From: Promethearchaeota archaeon
GTDB taxonomy: Archaea; Asgardarchaeota; Lokiarchaeia; Sigyniarchaeales; SOKP01
Reading direction: 5' to 3'
NCBI GenBank assembly: GCA_008080765.1
Contig: SHMU01000014.1
Span: forward strand, 1-36,368
Length of the DNA: 36,368 bases
In this document: positions 19,178 through 29,125 of the stretch, piece after piece
Layout of the letters: the number at the start of each line of letters is the position of its first letter
Position numbering within the stretch: the first letter of the stretch is position 1
Notes under the pieces: generated by a model
Databases searched by the model: none
What the model saw: only the letters and a program-made list of their open reading frames with translations
What the model was told of the DNA's origin: nothing
Position numbers and translations under genes: made by a program

Positions 19178-20224
19178 TTAAAAAAATTTATCCAAGGAGA
19201 CTTGGGCTGCCTTACTTGATATCTTTTTGAGTCTTTCTAGAGCATTATTTATCCTATTTTTTGAAAAATTATGTTCTTCCACCAGTAATTCTTTGATTTT
19301 TTCATATTGAGCATTTTTCCACTTCAAAGGAGGGAAATCATCCCTAACATTAGGATGTAAAAAGATTTGTTTTACTTGTTTTATTATTTCCATATCAATA
19401 TCAATTTTTTTTCCCGCAGCTTGTACGTTTTTGGATATAATAGTTTCAAGGCTTCCGTGTGTTGTAATTAAATCTAAAGCAGTTTTCTGACCAATTCCTT
19501 TAATGCCAGGATAGAAATCGGTTCCAATTAAAATACCCATATCAACAAGTTGTTCGCGTGTGATTTCAAATTTTTCTAAGAATTTCCAAAGAGAAATATA
19601 TTCAATATCGAGAGTAATGGAGGTGTTTTTTACCTTTTTACTTCTTTTAACAGCGAAATTTCGAAGGAGTCGATTTCCTCCAAACAGCAGCGTGTCGTAA
19701 TCTTGACTTGCGACTGCCCACGCATCGCCTTTCTGAACCATATAAGCAGATTGTGCCTCTCCTTCAGAAGGAGCTTGAATAATAGGAATACCAAAATATT
19801 CAATTAATTTTTTACTTTCTTCAATCATCTCAGAAGTGAGTTTAGAGGTCATTTGAGCGTATTTTTTAGCTTCTACAATATCACCTTTTTCTCGTGCCTC
19901 AATCATTTTTTCTTTTGCCTCTCTTTTCACCTCTCTGCGCTTTTCGATGGTTTCTAATTTAAGTGTAGAGGGTTCTCCATCAAAAACAAAAACTGGTTTT
20001 ATATTTTGTTCAAGAAAGTTAATAGTTCTATAGAAAAGTCCCGAAAGGTGGGAAGTCACATTTCCTTGATAATCCTTTAATGGTGTCCCGTCTCTTTGTC
20101 GAATAATGGCAAGAAACTGATATAATGTATTGAAGGCATCTATTGAAATCACTCGGTTATATAAATTTTCAAAGGTGACGTTACGTTTTACCTCTTTAAC
20201 CAAGCCATTTATTTTTATTCCCAT
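19178..20224 (-). CDS. fen: Flap endonuclease 1 (FEN1/XPG family)
   Basis: ISIDAFNTLYQFLAIIRQ, PVFVFDGEPSTLK, APSEGEAQSAYM, ASQDYDTLLFG, and C-terminal PIP box QVSLDKFF. Confidence 0.94.
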   Translation of the reverse strand: MGIKINGLVKEVKRNVTFENLYNRVISIDAFNTLYQFLAIIRQRDGTPLKDYQGNVTSHLSGLFYRTINFLEQNIKPVFVFDGEPSTLKLETIEKRREVKREAKEKMIEAREKGDIVEAKKYAQMTSKLTSEMIEESKKLIEYFGIPIIQAPSEGEAQSAYMVQKGDAWAVASQDYDTLLFGGNRLLRNFAVKRSKKVKNTSITLDIEYISLWKFLEKFEITREQLVDMGILIGTDFYPGIKGIGQKTALDLITTHGSLETIISKNVQAAGKKIDIDMEIIKQVKQIFLHPNVRDDFPPLKWKNAQYEKIKELLVEEHNFSKNRINNALERLKKISSKAAQVSLDKFF

Positions 20225-20291
20225 TATTGATTTCTCCTTAATTCATTTAAAAAATTTCTATTTCTCAATATATGATTATCCATCGTCTTAT

Positions 20292-20846
20292 TTATGTACT
20301 CCTATTATTTTTCAGACTTTTGGGTCTTCTTTTAATTTTTGTGCCACATCGTTCGCATATATCCTCAGTTACCTCCTTTCTTTCATTACAAAAAGGGCAA
20401 AAGAATTCAAAGAAAATTTTCTTTTGAATGCCCTTCCTCTTCAAAGGAGAATATGCAATTAGTAACTCAGAACACACATTTTCCATAGAATAATCGTTTG
20501 TATAGAGAATTACTGGTTTCTTAGAAGTATCTTGCAACTCTAAAGTTAGGGCAATAAGCTTTATATCTACTCCAGATAATACTTTTAAATCATTCGTGAT
20601 TGTTGCTTTTTCTTTTACTTCATTGATATATTCTTCGCGAGGCTCCTTTAAGATCAGCTTTTTTATATCTTTGGCATAATGAATTCGAGTTAAGATGGTT
20701 CGATTTTTATTTTCATATCTTTCCACCATGATTTCATCAAGCACGCCGGGAACAGTATAAATCTTACCGGGAATAACATTAAAATCAAATCCTAATAGAA
20801 ATATATTTGTATCAAATACCAATACTCTGTTATGCTGAATTTTCAC
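20292..20846 (-). CDS. nob1: NOB1-like endoribonuclease (PIN domain + zinc ribbon)
   Basis: VLVFDTNIFLLGFD PIN start, LSGVDIKLIALTLEL, TNDYSMENV, and C-terminal CPFCNERKEVTEDICERCGTKIKRRP. Confidence 0.88.
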   Translation of the reverse strand: MKIQHNRVLVFDTNIFLLGFDFNVIPGKIYTVPGVLDEIMVERYENKNRTILTRIHYAKDIKKLILKEPREEYINEVKEKATITNDLKVLSGVDIKLIALTLELQDTSKKPVILYTNDYSMENVCSELLIAYSPLKRKGIQKKIFFEFFCPFCNERKEVTEDICERCGTKIKRRPKSLKNNRST

Positions 20847-20948
20847 TTCTATTTACTTCCTTCTAATTGAGTAAGTTATCTTTTTGTTTGTGAAATAAGA
20901 TATCATAGATGTCTTCCTTTTTTTATATAACATAGGATCCAAATTCTA

Positions 20949-21860
20949 TTATTCCTCGGGGCTATCTTCCAAGGGTACTTTCAAATAACCGATGATCTTT
21001 TTCTTAAGGCGTGTAAAATAATTATGATTTAAATCATCGGAAAGTCGTATAAATTTGAATTTAGTATCCGCTTTTCGAATTTTGATGACACTACTGGGTT
21101 GGATTTCTTTAAATTCTTTTTGTCCATCAATGATAATCTTAGCATTTAATCGTGGTCGAAGTAATTCTATTTCTATCTCGGAATCAATAGGGACGATTAT
21201 AGGTTTCAAACCTGATCGTGCGAAAGGATTAAGGGTCGTTAATTGCATTATATCAATCGTAGGAAATACAATAGCTCCTCCTGCACTAAGATTATACGCG
21301 GTTGAACCAGTAGAAGTGGAAATTATTACTCCATCAGAATAACTCCGGCTTAAAAATACTCCGTTTATTTTCACCGCAATTTGCAAAACTTTTGAGCTTT
21401 TGGAGGAGATAATAAGAATTTCATTTAGAGCATTTCCTAATTTTATTTCCTCAGAATTTTTTTTTACAAGATAAGCAGTGATTTTTGAGACTTCTTCTAT
21501 GATAAATTCTCCCTTGATAACTTTCTCTAAATCTTTAAAAACTCGTTTTTGATTTGTTTCATCCAAAAAGCCAATTGATCCAATATTAACTCCCAAAACA
21601 GGTGGAGGATTTTCTTGATTGAGACTATTTGATACTCGCATAATACTTCCATCGCCGCCAACAACAATAACGCAATCTATTTCATCTGCTACTACCGTGC
21701 TCAAATCCTTTGCGTATAGTCCATCAAACTTTGGGGAAAGTCTGGTTTCCACAGATACCTCAATTCCTTTATCTCGTAAAAAATTAAAAATATTCCGGCT
21801 AAGATCCATGGCATTCTTTTTATCCATTCTGGAGGCGAGCAAGACCGTTGAGATTGTCAT
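20949..21860 (-). CDS. nadK: NAD(+) kinase
   Basis: VVGGDGSIMRVSN (GGDGT-type motif), GVNIGSIGFL, SDGVIISTSTGSTAYNLSAGGAIV. Confidence 0.93.
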   Translation of the reverse strand: MTISTVLLASRMDKKNAMDLSRNIFNFLRDKGIEVSVETRLSPKFDGLYAKDLSTVVADEIDCVIVVGGDGSIMRVSNSLNQENPPPVLGVNIGSIGFLDETNQKRVFKDLEKVIKGEFIIEEVSKITAYLVKKNSEEIKLGNALNEILIISSKSSKVLQIAVKINGVFLSRSYSDGVIISTSTGSTAYNLSAGGAIVFPTIDIMQLTTLNPFARSGLKPIIVPIDSEIEIELLRPRLNAKIIIDGQKEFKEIQPSSVIKIRKADTKFKFIRLSDDLNHNYFTRLKKKIIGYLKVPLEDSPEE

Positions 21861-22019
21861 AATCCTTAAAATCTCTAAAAAATGTCACTTCAATTGTTTT
21901 ATTTAGTAAAATCAATACTCTAAGATAAATGGTAGATAAATTAGAAAAAACTAAAATACAATAATCATTTAATTACTAAAAAGAATTAGAAATAAGCATT
22001 TTTTAAGTATAGGTGATTA

Positions 22020-22454
22020 ATTATTTCCATAGAACGAAAAGAAATCCAGAAGCTTAAAGAAGGTAATTATATGATGGTGGAGGGTGAGCCTTGCATAATC
22101 AAAAGTACAGAGCGTTCAAAATCAGGTAAACACGGTCATGCTAAAGTGAGAATAGTATGTATCGGACTCTTTGATGATAAAAAGCGTTCTCTTACGTTTC
22201 CGAGTGGTGACCTCGTAGAAGTCCCAACCGTTGAGAAGGGGAATGCCCAAATAAGCTATATTGAAGATAGTGTTCTAAATATCATGGATCTCGAAACTTA
22301 TGAAAGTTTTGACGTGAAATGGCCGGAAGATGAAGAGATGAGAAAAAAGATCCAAGAATTACGAGAACATCCGGAAAAAATGGCTCAAAGTCAAGTAGAA
22401 TTCTGGAGATTTCCAGAAAATCGAGTCTTATTAAATAGAATCTATTCCAAATAA
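22020..22454 (+). CDS. eif5A: Translation initiation factor aIF5A (5' end uncertain; first ATG at 22071)
   Basis: IKSTERSKSGKHGHAKVRIVCIGLFDDKKRS hypusine-loop motif. Frame is open upstream of ATG 22071 to a TGA at 22014-22016 and encodes ERKEIQKLKEGNY, matching the conserved N-terminus. Confidence 0.9.
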   Translation: MISIERKEIQKLKEGNYMMVEGEPCIIKSTERSKSGKHGHAKVRIVCIGLFDDKKRSLTFPSGDLVEVPTVEKGNAQISYIEDSVLNIMDLETYESFDVKWPEDEEMRKKIQELREHPEKMAQSQVEFWRFPENRVLLNRIYSK

Positions 22455-22649
22455 TCTTTTTTTAGAAACATATCAATATAAGAAATACCTTATCTATCTT
22501 ATAGAGTTTACACAAATCTCTTATGTTTTCTTTATTATTATTTTAGATCGTTCTAAATTAATGCCGAACAATACTTATAAGTGTGAATTAATTTATTCTA
22601 CAAAAGAAACATATCATTTATTTGGAATCAAATCTAGATAAGAAAAAAA

Positions 22650-24026
22650 ATGGTTTTAGAAACTCTTGGAAGGAAGCTAGATCAAGCCATCCGTCGGATT
22701 CGCAGATTACCCAAAATCGATAAGGATGCCATAAATGCGCTCATTCAAGACCTTCAGCGAGCACTGATCAGTTCTGATGTCAAAGTAGAATTAGTTCTCG
22801 AAATGACGGAGAATATTAGGAAAAAAGGTATGAATACCGAGTTGCAGCGAGCAAAAAGAAAAGATTTCATTATAAAGTTGGTCCATGACGAGCTTATTGC
22901 TACCCTAGGGGGGCAGCCCGCCCCGATTCGAATAAAATCGGGTAAAAAAAATGTCATTCTCTTAGTAGGAATTCAAGGTTCCGGAAAAACAACAACCGTT
23001 GGAAAGCTAGCGAAATATTATAAGGGTAAGGGTTTGAAAGTGGCGGCAATTACCACAGATACCTGGAGACCTGGCGCCTACGAGCAGCTTCAGCAGCTCA
23101 CGCAACAGATAGATGTGGAATGTTTTGGAGATCCCGCTGAAAAAAATGCTGTAAAAATTGCTGTAAAGCAGGCAAAGAAAGCCCTTAATGAGGGATTTGA
23201 TTTATTAATTGTAGATACCGCAGGAAGACATAAAGAAGAGAAGGAATTAATGGAAGAGATGCAAAAAATAGAAAGAGCTTTAAAGCCCAACGAGGTCATG
23301 TTGGTAATTGATGGAACCTTGGGGCAACAAGCCTATTCTCAAGCAGAGGTCTTCTCAAACACGACAAAACTGGGAAGTATTATTGTCACAAAGCTTGATG
23401 GTACCGCAAAAGGTGGTGGTGCGCTTTCTGCGTGCGCAGCAACTAACGCCCCGATACGATTCATTGGAACCGGTGAGAAGATTGAGGATTTAGAACCCTT
23501 TGATCCCACTGATTTTGTTGGTACGCTCTTGGGAATCCCAAATATTCAAGGGTTAATTGAGAAAGTCCAGGAAGCTGAAGCCACTCCCGACCCCGAAATG
23601 ATCAAGCGGATGATGCATGGAAAATTTACCCTAGAAGATCTTTACGAGCAACTAAAAACTTTTAGGAAAGTGGGAAAGTTTAGAAATATTTTATCTATGA
23701 TGGGGGGTGGAAATATTCCCGAAGCGCTAAAGGAGGATGCAGAGAAAAATATTGAGAGATGGCGTGTGGTTTTAGATTCAATGACTTCTTTAGAGAAAGA
23801 AAATCCAAAAATCATCAAGAAGTCAAGAAAGCGGCGAATAAGTATCGGTTCAGGTACTGATTATTCCACCATTAACCGCATGCTCGACCAATATAATCAA
23901 ATGAAAAAGATGATGAAAAATTTCTTACAGCTAAGAAAGAAAGGAAAGGGAATGGGTGCCATGCCCGGAATGAACAAACAAATGGCTCAATTAATGGGTC
24001 GACTTGGTAAAGATTTTAAGTTTTAA
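22650..24026 (+). CDS. srp54: Signal recognition particle 54 kDa subunit
   Basis: LLVGIQGSGKTTTVGKLAKYYK, TDTWRPGAYEQLQQL, VDTAGRHKEEKELMEEM, TKLDGTAKGGGALS, methionine-rich M domain. Confidence 0.97.
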   Translation: MVLETLGRKLDQAIRRIRRLPKIDKDAINALIQDLQRALISSDVKVELVLEMTENIRKKGMNTELQRAKRKDFIIKLVHDELIATLGGQPAPIRIKSGKKNVILLVGIQGSGKTTTVGKLAKYYKGKGLKVAAITTDTWRPGAYEQLQQLTQQIDVECFGDPAEKNAVKIAVKQAKKALNEGFDLLIVDTAGRHKEEKELMEEMQKIERALKPNEVMLVIDGTLGQQAYSQAEVFSNTTKLGSIIVTKLDGTAKGGGALSACAATNAPIRFIGTGEKIEDLEPFDPTDFVGTLLGIPNIQGLIEKVQEAEATPDPEMIKRMMHGKFTLEDLYEQLKTFRKVGKFRNILSMMGGGNIPEALKEDAEKNIERWRVVLDSMTSLEKENPKIIKKSRKRRISIGSGTDYSTINRMLDQYNQMKKMMKNFLQLRKKGKGMGAMPGMNKQMAQLMGRLGKDFKF

Positions 24027-24188
24027 TATAGATATGTCTGAGTTGCTCAATTCTTGGACCTAAATAATAATTCTCCTCAATTCATATTTTTAAGGAAATG
24101 AAAGAATTGGGAATGAACGCGTAGGATTGTTATATGCAGCATCAAGAATTAAAAATATATAGATGATCTACTTTATTATTACAGAATA

Positions 24189-24851
24189 ATGAGATTCTTA
24201 TTATTGAGCAAGGTGATTACAAATTATACTAAAAAAGATATCGATTGTGGTTTAGTTCCTCCTAAAATCTATGAAATATGTTGTTGTATAAGGGAAACAT
24301 TTTGTCTATCATATTCCATCAGAAAGAATAGTGATTTATTTCTCTATTTTGTTGAGGAGAAAATTGTAATTAAGTTTATTGGGACTCATTTGAGATATCT
24401 GGGACCCGATGAACGTTCCCAAGCGATTTTGTTACTTAAGGCTTTAAAAAAGCGAAATAAGGCAATCTCTACGAAGAAATGGATTAATTCCACACCAGGA
24501 ATCTATATAAAGCAATATGAAAATCATGATTCTTTTTTACTGGAATTTTTCGGGCAATATATGATGAATTTTTGTTATTATGTATCTTTTCGGAAGGGGA
24601 ATGTTGCTCAAAATGTTAATTTATTTCTTGATACTACACTTAATAATTTAGATCAAACGAGTGGGTTTATTTTTCCGTTATATCATCTATATGACAGTAA
24701 TCCAATCTTTTTTAATACCCTTCTTGATAATAAAACATTAAATCTAAAAGTAATTTATTTGACTAATATTCACTTAATTCAAGACAAGATCATATGTGTT
24801 AACCATTATTTGGACTGTCTAGAAGAGAATCTTAACAAAAATATTAAATAG
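24189..24851 (+). CDS. trmY: TrmY-like tRNA pseudouridine-54 N1-methyltransferase
   Basis: CIRETFCLSYSIRKNSDLFLYF...IKFIGTHLRYLGPDERSQAILLLKAL...STPGIYIKQ matches the TrmY/SPOUT pattern (LS..iR, G..lr.l.PDErs.a, PGi.v). C-terminal ~100 aa diverge. Confidence 0.72.
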   Translation: MRFLLLSKVITNYTKKDIDCGLVPPKIYEICCCIRETFCLSYSIRKNSDLFLYFVEEKIVIKFIGTHLRYLGPDERSQAILLLKALKKRNKAISTKKWINSTPGIYIKQYENHDSFLLEFFGQYMMNFCYYVSFRKGNVAQNVNLFLDTTLNNLDQTSGFIFPLYHLYDSNPIFFNTLLDNKTLNLKVIYLTNIHLIQDKIICVNHYLDCLEENLNKNIK

Positions 24852-24860
24852 AGTAAAGGT

Positions 24861-26246
24861 ATGATCCTAAAGAATGGAAAATTTTATCAAAATGGATTTT
24901 TAATCGATGGTGCATTATTGATTGAAGGAGGGGTTATAAAAGAAACTATATCGGACCCTTCAAAACAGGATTTTGCCGATTTAAAAGATAAAAACGAAGA
25001 TGGAAGAATAATTGAGTGTAAGAATAAGATCATTTTGCCTGGAATTATTGACTGCCATACTCATCTGAGGGACATGAGTCAAGAACATAAAGAAACTTTT
25101 CGAACCGCAACAAAAGCGGCGGCTTTTTCTGGTATTACAACGGTATTTAATATGCCAAATACCGATCCTCCCGCAATTACCTCCTCGATTGTACAAAAAT
25201 GGATGAATAAAGCAAAGAATAACATTTATGTAGATGTGGGATTTATCGCGGGCATTCCCAAGCAATTAAACCCAGAAGAAATAAAAAATATAATCGATTT
25301 AGGTGTGGTTGGGTTTAAAATGTACCCCCATGAGTCCCTTAATGGATTAGATTGGACAATTAAAGGAAATATTCAATTACTGCTCCAAATCTCCTCTCGA
25401 TACAAGATAAGGATTTTTATCCATCCACAATGGCCAAGGAGTGCTACAGACACGAGGGAGCTTTTCGAGAATTATTTTTTTAGAGATTCTAATCTTTTAA
25501 AACTTCATGATAAGCTTTTTCCTTGCACATCTGAAACTCAATTTGTACAATATGTTTTAGAAAATTATGAAAACTTTATTAAAACTGACCATCTCTCTCC
25601 AGAGGAATATCCAATAGTTCATTTCTGTCATATTAGTTGTAAAGATAGTTATTCTCTTATAAAAAACATCTTGGTCAAAAGTCCTCACTATAAGATTAGT
25701 TATGAAGTAACTCCTCATCATATTTTTCTTTCTAATGAGATAAGCCTCTCCAAGGCGGCGGTCGGAAAGGTAATGCCTCCGTTGAGAGATTTAGGGGTAA
25801 AAGAGTTCTTTTACAGGGAGTTAAGGATGGGAAATCTCCTGATGATTGCAACCGATCATGCCCCTCATACATTAAAAGAGAAGGCAGCAGAATTCTTAGA
25901 CGCTCCTTCGGGATTTCCCGGATTAGAAACCTATCCATTATTATTTTTGCATGAAGTGACCAAGTATAAACTTTCATTAGTAAATTTTGTAAAAATTGCA
26001 TCAGAAAATCCGGCAAAAGTTTTTCATCTTCAAACTAAAGGTTTTATAGAAGAGGGATATGACGCTGATTTACTTATAATTGACAAATGTTCCGAATATA
26101 AGATTAATCCTTCCAGATTTCATAGCAAATCAAAAATATCACCTTATGAAGGGATGAAAACAAATATTGAGATTTGGAAGGTCTTTCTTAGAGGAATTGA
26201 AATAAATATCAAAGATAGAACGCCCATTGGAAAGATAATTTCATAG
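24861..26246 (+). CDS. pyrC: Dihydroorotase-type amidohydrolase
   Basis: ILPGIIDCHTHLRDMSQEHKETFRTATKAAAFSGITTVFNMPNTDPP, TDHAPHTLKEK, SGFPGLETYPLL. Confidence 0.87.
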   Translation: MILKNGKFYQNGFLIDGALLIEGGVIKETISDPSKQDFADLKDKNEDGRIIECKNKIILPGIIDCHTHLRDMSQEHKETFRTATKAAAFSGITTVFNMPNTDPPAITSSIVQKWMNKAKNNIYVDVGFIAGIPKQLNPEEIKNIIDLGVVGFKMYPHESLNGLDWTIKGNIQLLLQISSRYKIRIFIHPQWPRSATDTRELFENYFFRDSNLLKLHDKLFPCTSETQFVQYVLENYENFIKTDHLSPEEYPIVHFCHISCKDSYSLIKNILVKSPHYKISYEVTPHHIFLSNEISLSKAAVGKVMPPLRDLGVKEFFYRELRMGNLLMIATDHAPHTLKEKAAEFLDAPSGFPGLETYPLLFLHEVTKYKLSLVNFVKIASENPAKVFHLQTKGFIEEGYDADLLIIDKCSEYKINPSRFHSKSKISPYEGMKTNIEIWKVFLRGIEINIKDRTPIGKIIS

Positions 26247-26329
26247 AGTAGTGTTTAAAGATGAGGTGAGGATTTATAAATTCTTTGAAAAACATTTATT
26301 AAATAAAAACTATACATTAAACTAGAACA

Positions 26330-26965
26330 ATGTCAGAGATAAATATTACATTAGATGATGCGAAAAATTTAATTGGATACATAAGAGAAAATATAGCATA
26401 TTTTCTTAAGACAGGTAAGAGATTACCAATTCCAGAACAATTAAAACAAAGATTTCGTAATAAATGTGGCGCTTTTGTCACACTTAATAAAACCAATGTC
26501 AGTGGGAACCCTCTGAGAGGATGTATTGGGTATATTGAGCCAAAATATGAATTATGTGAAGTTATTCATCGCGTATCGGTGAGTGCAGCATGTGAGGATC
26601 CACGATTCCCGTCGGTAAGACTTGAGGAATTGGACAACATTATAATCGAAATCTCCATTTTAACACCACCAAAATTAATTGAAGTAAACGAGCCGCAAGA
26701 ATATTTTCATCAGATAAAGATTGGAAGGGATGGACTTATTGTCGAGAGGGGAATGAGAAGGGGATTGCTCCTACCCCAAGTTCCCATCGAGCATGAGAGG
26801 AATTGGGATGCTAAAACGTTTTTAGAACAAACTTGTAGAAAAGCATGGCTCTCACAAGATGCGTGGAAAGAAGAGGATATAAAGGTATATAAGTTTTCTG
26901 CAATTCTTTTTGAAGAAACTTCACCAGGAGGGCAAGTAGAGAGAAAATATCTCACCGAACAGTGA
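26330..26965 (+). CDS. AMMECR1-domain protein
   Basis: CGAFVTLNK...NPLRGCIGYIEP...AACEDPRFPSVRLEELDNIIIEISILTPP. Confidence 0.93.
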   Translation: MSEINITLDDAKNLIGYIRENIAYFLKTGKRLPIPEQLKQRFRNKCGAFVTLNKTNVSGNPLRGCIGYIEPKYELCEVIHRVSVSAACEDPRFPSVRLEELDNIIIEISILTPPKLIEVNEPQEYFHQIKIGRDGLIVERGMRRGLLLPQVPIEHERNWDAKTFLEQTCRKAWLSQDAWKEEDIKVYKFSAILFEETSPGGQVERKYLTEQ

Positions 26966-27059
26966 TTATTCGCAAATATTGCGCCTAATTATCAACAATA
27001 TATTAATTATTTATATTAGGGTTCACTCATATTTAATAAAATTAATGTGTATTATTAGT

Positions 27060-27410
27060 ATGGCAAATTTCAATAATATAGAAGAATGTCTAAAAGAAAT
27101 TGAAAGACGATATAATGAAAACGAAAAAGCCCGAGATAAACTAAGTTCATTTCACGACCCCATTCAAATGACCTTTTCGGACACCGGAAGAAAGGTATTG
27201 CTGCTAATTAATGGAGATCAAGGGATTGAGGTAAAAGATAACACTGCAGATGAAAATGCAGCGGTAAAGATCGAATTTACAGAAGAACAGGTCCTTATGG
27301 ATATGTTTAATGGAGAGATTGGTGGAGTCAAAGCCTATAGTTCGGGGAAAATAAAGATTGTTGAGGGCAGCATTCGGAACCTAATGAAGTTGAGGAAGCT
27401 CATGTTCTAA
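27060..27410 (+). CDS. Soluble SCP2 (sterol carrier protein 2-like) domain protein
   Basis: IQMTFSDTGRKVLLLINGDQGIEV...AVKIEFTEEQVLMDMFNGEIGGVKAYSSGKIKIVEGSIRNLMKLRKLMF; internal ATG at 27060 preferred over ORF start 26979. Confidence 0.8.
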   Translation: MANFNNIEECLKEIERRYNENEKARDKLSSFHDPIQMTFSDTGRKVLLLINGDQGIEVKDNTADENAAVKIEFTEEQVLMDMFNGEIGGVKAYSSGKIKIVEGSIRNLMKLRKLMF

Positions 27411-27494
27411 GCATTAGAGAGGACTAGATACCTGGCTAAGGCATTAGGGGAGAGTAAATTAATATTTTAACTCATGAAATTTCACATATTTTTC

Positions 27495-29063
27495 TTATTC
27501 TTTATATTTTTTAAATAATCTTTGCCACTCGCTATACCGAACAGAAAGTTTTTGGTTCATTTCTGATCTTGGATAAATTTCCTTTATAGTATTAGTCTGT
27601 TGATTTTTCTCTTTAAGATCAGCAATCGACTGGATTTTTTCAGCAGCAATATCACATAATACCAGCATTCCTTGTATGGTGGTTTCAAAGCTCGTGGATG
27701 TTCTTATTGGCATTGAATAGAGGTCTGCAAATCGCTGCAGTAAGATGGGATTGCGGGTGATCCCTCCCATAATTGATAATGTGTATTTTTCCATTTTTAT
27801 CCTTTCTAATAAATAATCAATATTTCCGCTAATTGCAAATTGGATATTATCAAACACGGAAGCAATGAAGCAATCCTTATTCATTGTGAGTTCCTCAACT
27901 CCTCCTGGAGAATTAAAGTGGAAAATTCCCGGAGTAATACCCATCTGTGTACTTGCTAAAGGTGAAGGTCCTAGAAATGAAAATACAGATTTCATTCTAA
28001 TTTCTTCTGATGATGCTCCTCTCTCAAATTCATCAAAACGTTTGTAAGCAAGATCTAAGGCTTCAAATCGTTCTTTAAGCGAACCCAATTGATCTGAGAA
28101 AAATAATTTAGCCGCCCATATTAATAATTGTCCCGTGAGACCCGTATTAGCCTCAATATAATAATTATCTGATAAATTTTTTATAGTCATTAATCCTGAC
28201 CATGTGCTTTCTTCTGAACTAATATGTAGATCTTGAGTGACCATTTGCACGGGAGTGGTCGTGCCTAATACAGCTCCGATGGATCCTTCGGTAATAGAAT
28301 TACAACCCAATAAGGCAGCTTGGGTGTCGGGAATACCAGCCACTAAATTTGTTTCAGAACTTAATCCCAATTGTTGTTGATATTTTTCTGATACAGTGCC
28401 AATGATTTCTCCGGGAAGAACAGGCCAAGGAAAGAAATAATCCGGTAAATCTAGGATGTTTTTCCAAGCAGGATGCCATAGTTTTGTTTCCAAATCAAGA
28501 AAACCCGACTCTGCCGCACTTACAATACTTGCATGAGTTTCTCCCCCAAATTTTACGAGGATCCAACTATCTTGGGGCAAATATTGCGTAATTTGAGAAA
28601 TTCTATCATCAACATCCGTTTCTTCTTGAAAATATTTATATCGTGCAGGGGGCAATAAAAGAGAAGGAAAATGTCCGCAGCTTTGATACATTGATTTTCC
28701 CATCCAATCAGAACAGAGATCTTCCAATTCATCCGCGTAATCAATTCCACGAAGCTCAAAACTGGCTCCAATATAGATCGCATTACTCTCATCATCGGCA
28801 AATACGCAGCTAGGACGAATTGAAGAGGAGGTAATATACTTAATGTCTTTGGGATTAATCTTGGCGGAATCAATTGTTTTTTTCGTCAATTTTAGTAAGT
28901 CGTCCCAATAAGTATTATAATTCCATTCTCGTTGAAATCCATCTGGACTTTCAATTACTTCGGGTGTCCACGAATCAATTGCAATTATTGTTCCCATCTC
29001 ATCAGCAATCGCACATTTAACTATTTTACTGCCACAGTCAAATACCATTCTATATTCAGTCAT
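27495..29063 (-). CDS. FGGY-family kinase, divergent (possibly AI-2 kinase-like)
   Basis: MVFDCGSKIVKCAIADEMGTIIA, GIPDTQAALLGCNSITEGSIGAVLGTTTPVQ, LSIMGGITRNPILLQRFADLYSMPI. Confidence 0.8.
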   Translation of the reverse strand: MTEYRMVFDCGSKIVKCAIADEMGTIIAIDSWTPEVIESPDGFQREWNYNTYWDDLLKLTKKTIDSAKINPKDIKYITSSSIRPSCVFADDESNAIYIGASFELRGIDYADELEDLCSDWMGKSMYQSCGHFPSLLLPPARYKYFQEETDVDDRISQITQYLPQDSWILVKFGGETHASIVSAAESGFLDLETKLWHPAWKNILDLPDYFFPWPVLPGEIIGTVSEKYQQQLGLSSETNLVAGIPDTQAALLGCNSITEGSIGAVLGTTTPVQMVTQDLHISSEESTWSGLMTIKNLSDNYYIEANTGLTGQLLIWAAKLFFSDQLGSLKERFEALDLAYKRFDEFERGASSEEIRMKSVFSFLGPSPLASTQMGITPGIFHFNSPGGVEELTMNKDCFIASVFDNIQFAISGNIDYLLERIKMEKYTLSIMGGITRNPILLQRFADLYSMPIRTSTSFETTIQGMLVLCDIAAEKIQSIADLKEKNQQTNTIKEIYPRSEMNQKLSVRYSEWQRLFKKYKE

Positions 29064-29125
29064 GATAATAGCTTATATTAGTTAACATAGTTAATAATAA
29101 TAGTGTTAAAAGTATTTATTAAATT

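Noticed and set aside
20130-20462. Plus-strand 110-aa ORF across the FEN1/NOB1 junction
   Set aside because: Overlaps two conserved genes on the opposite strand; composition not protein-like.
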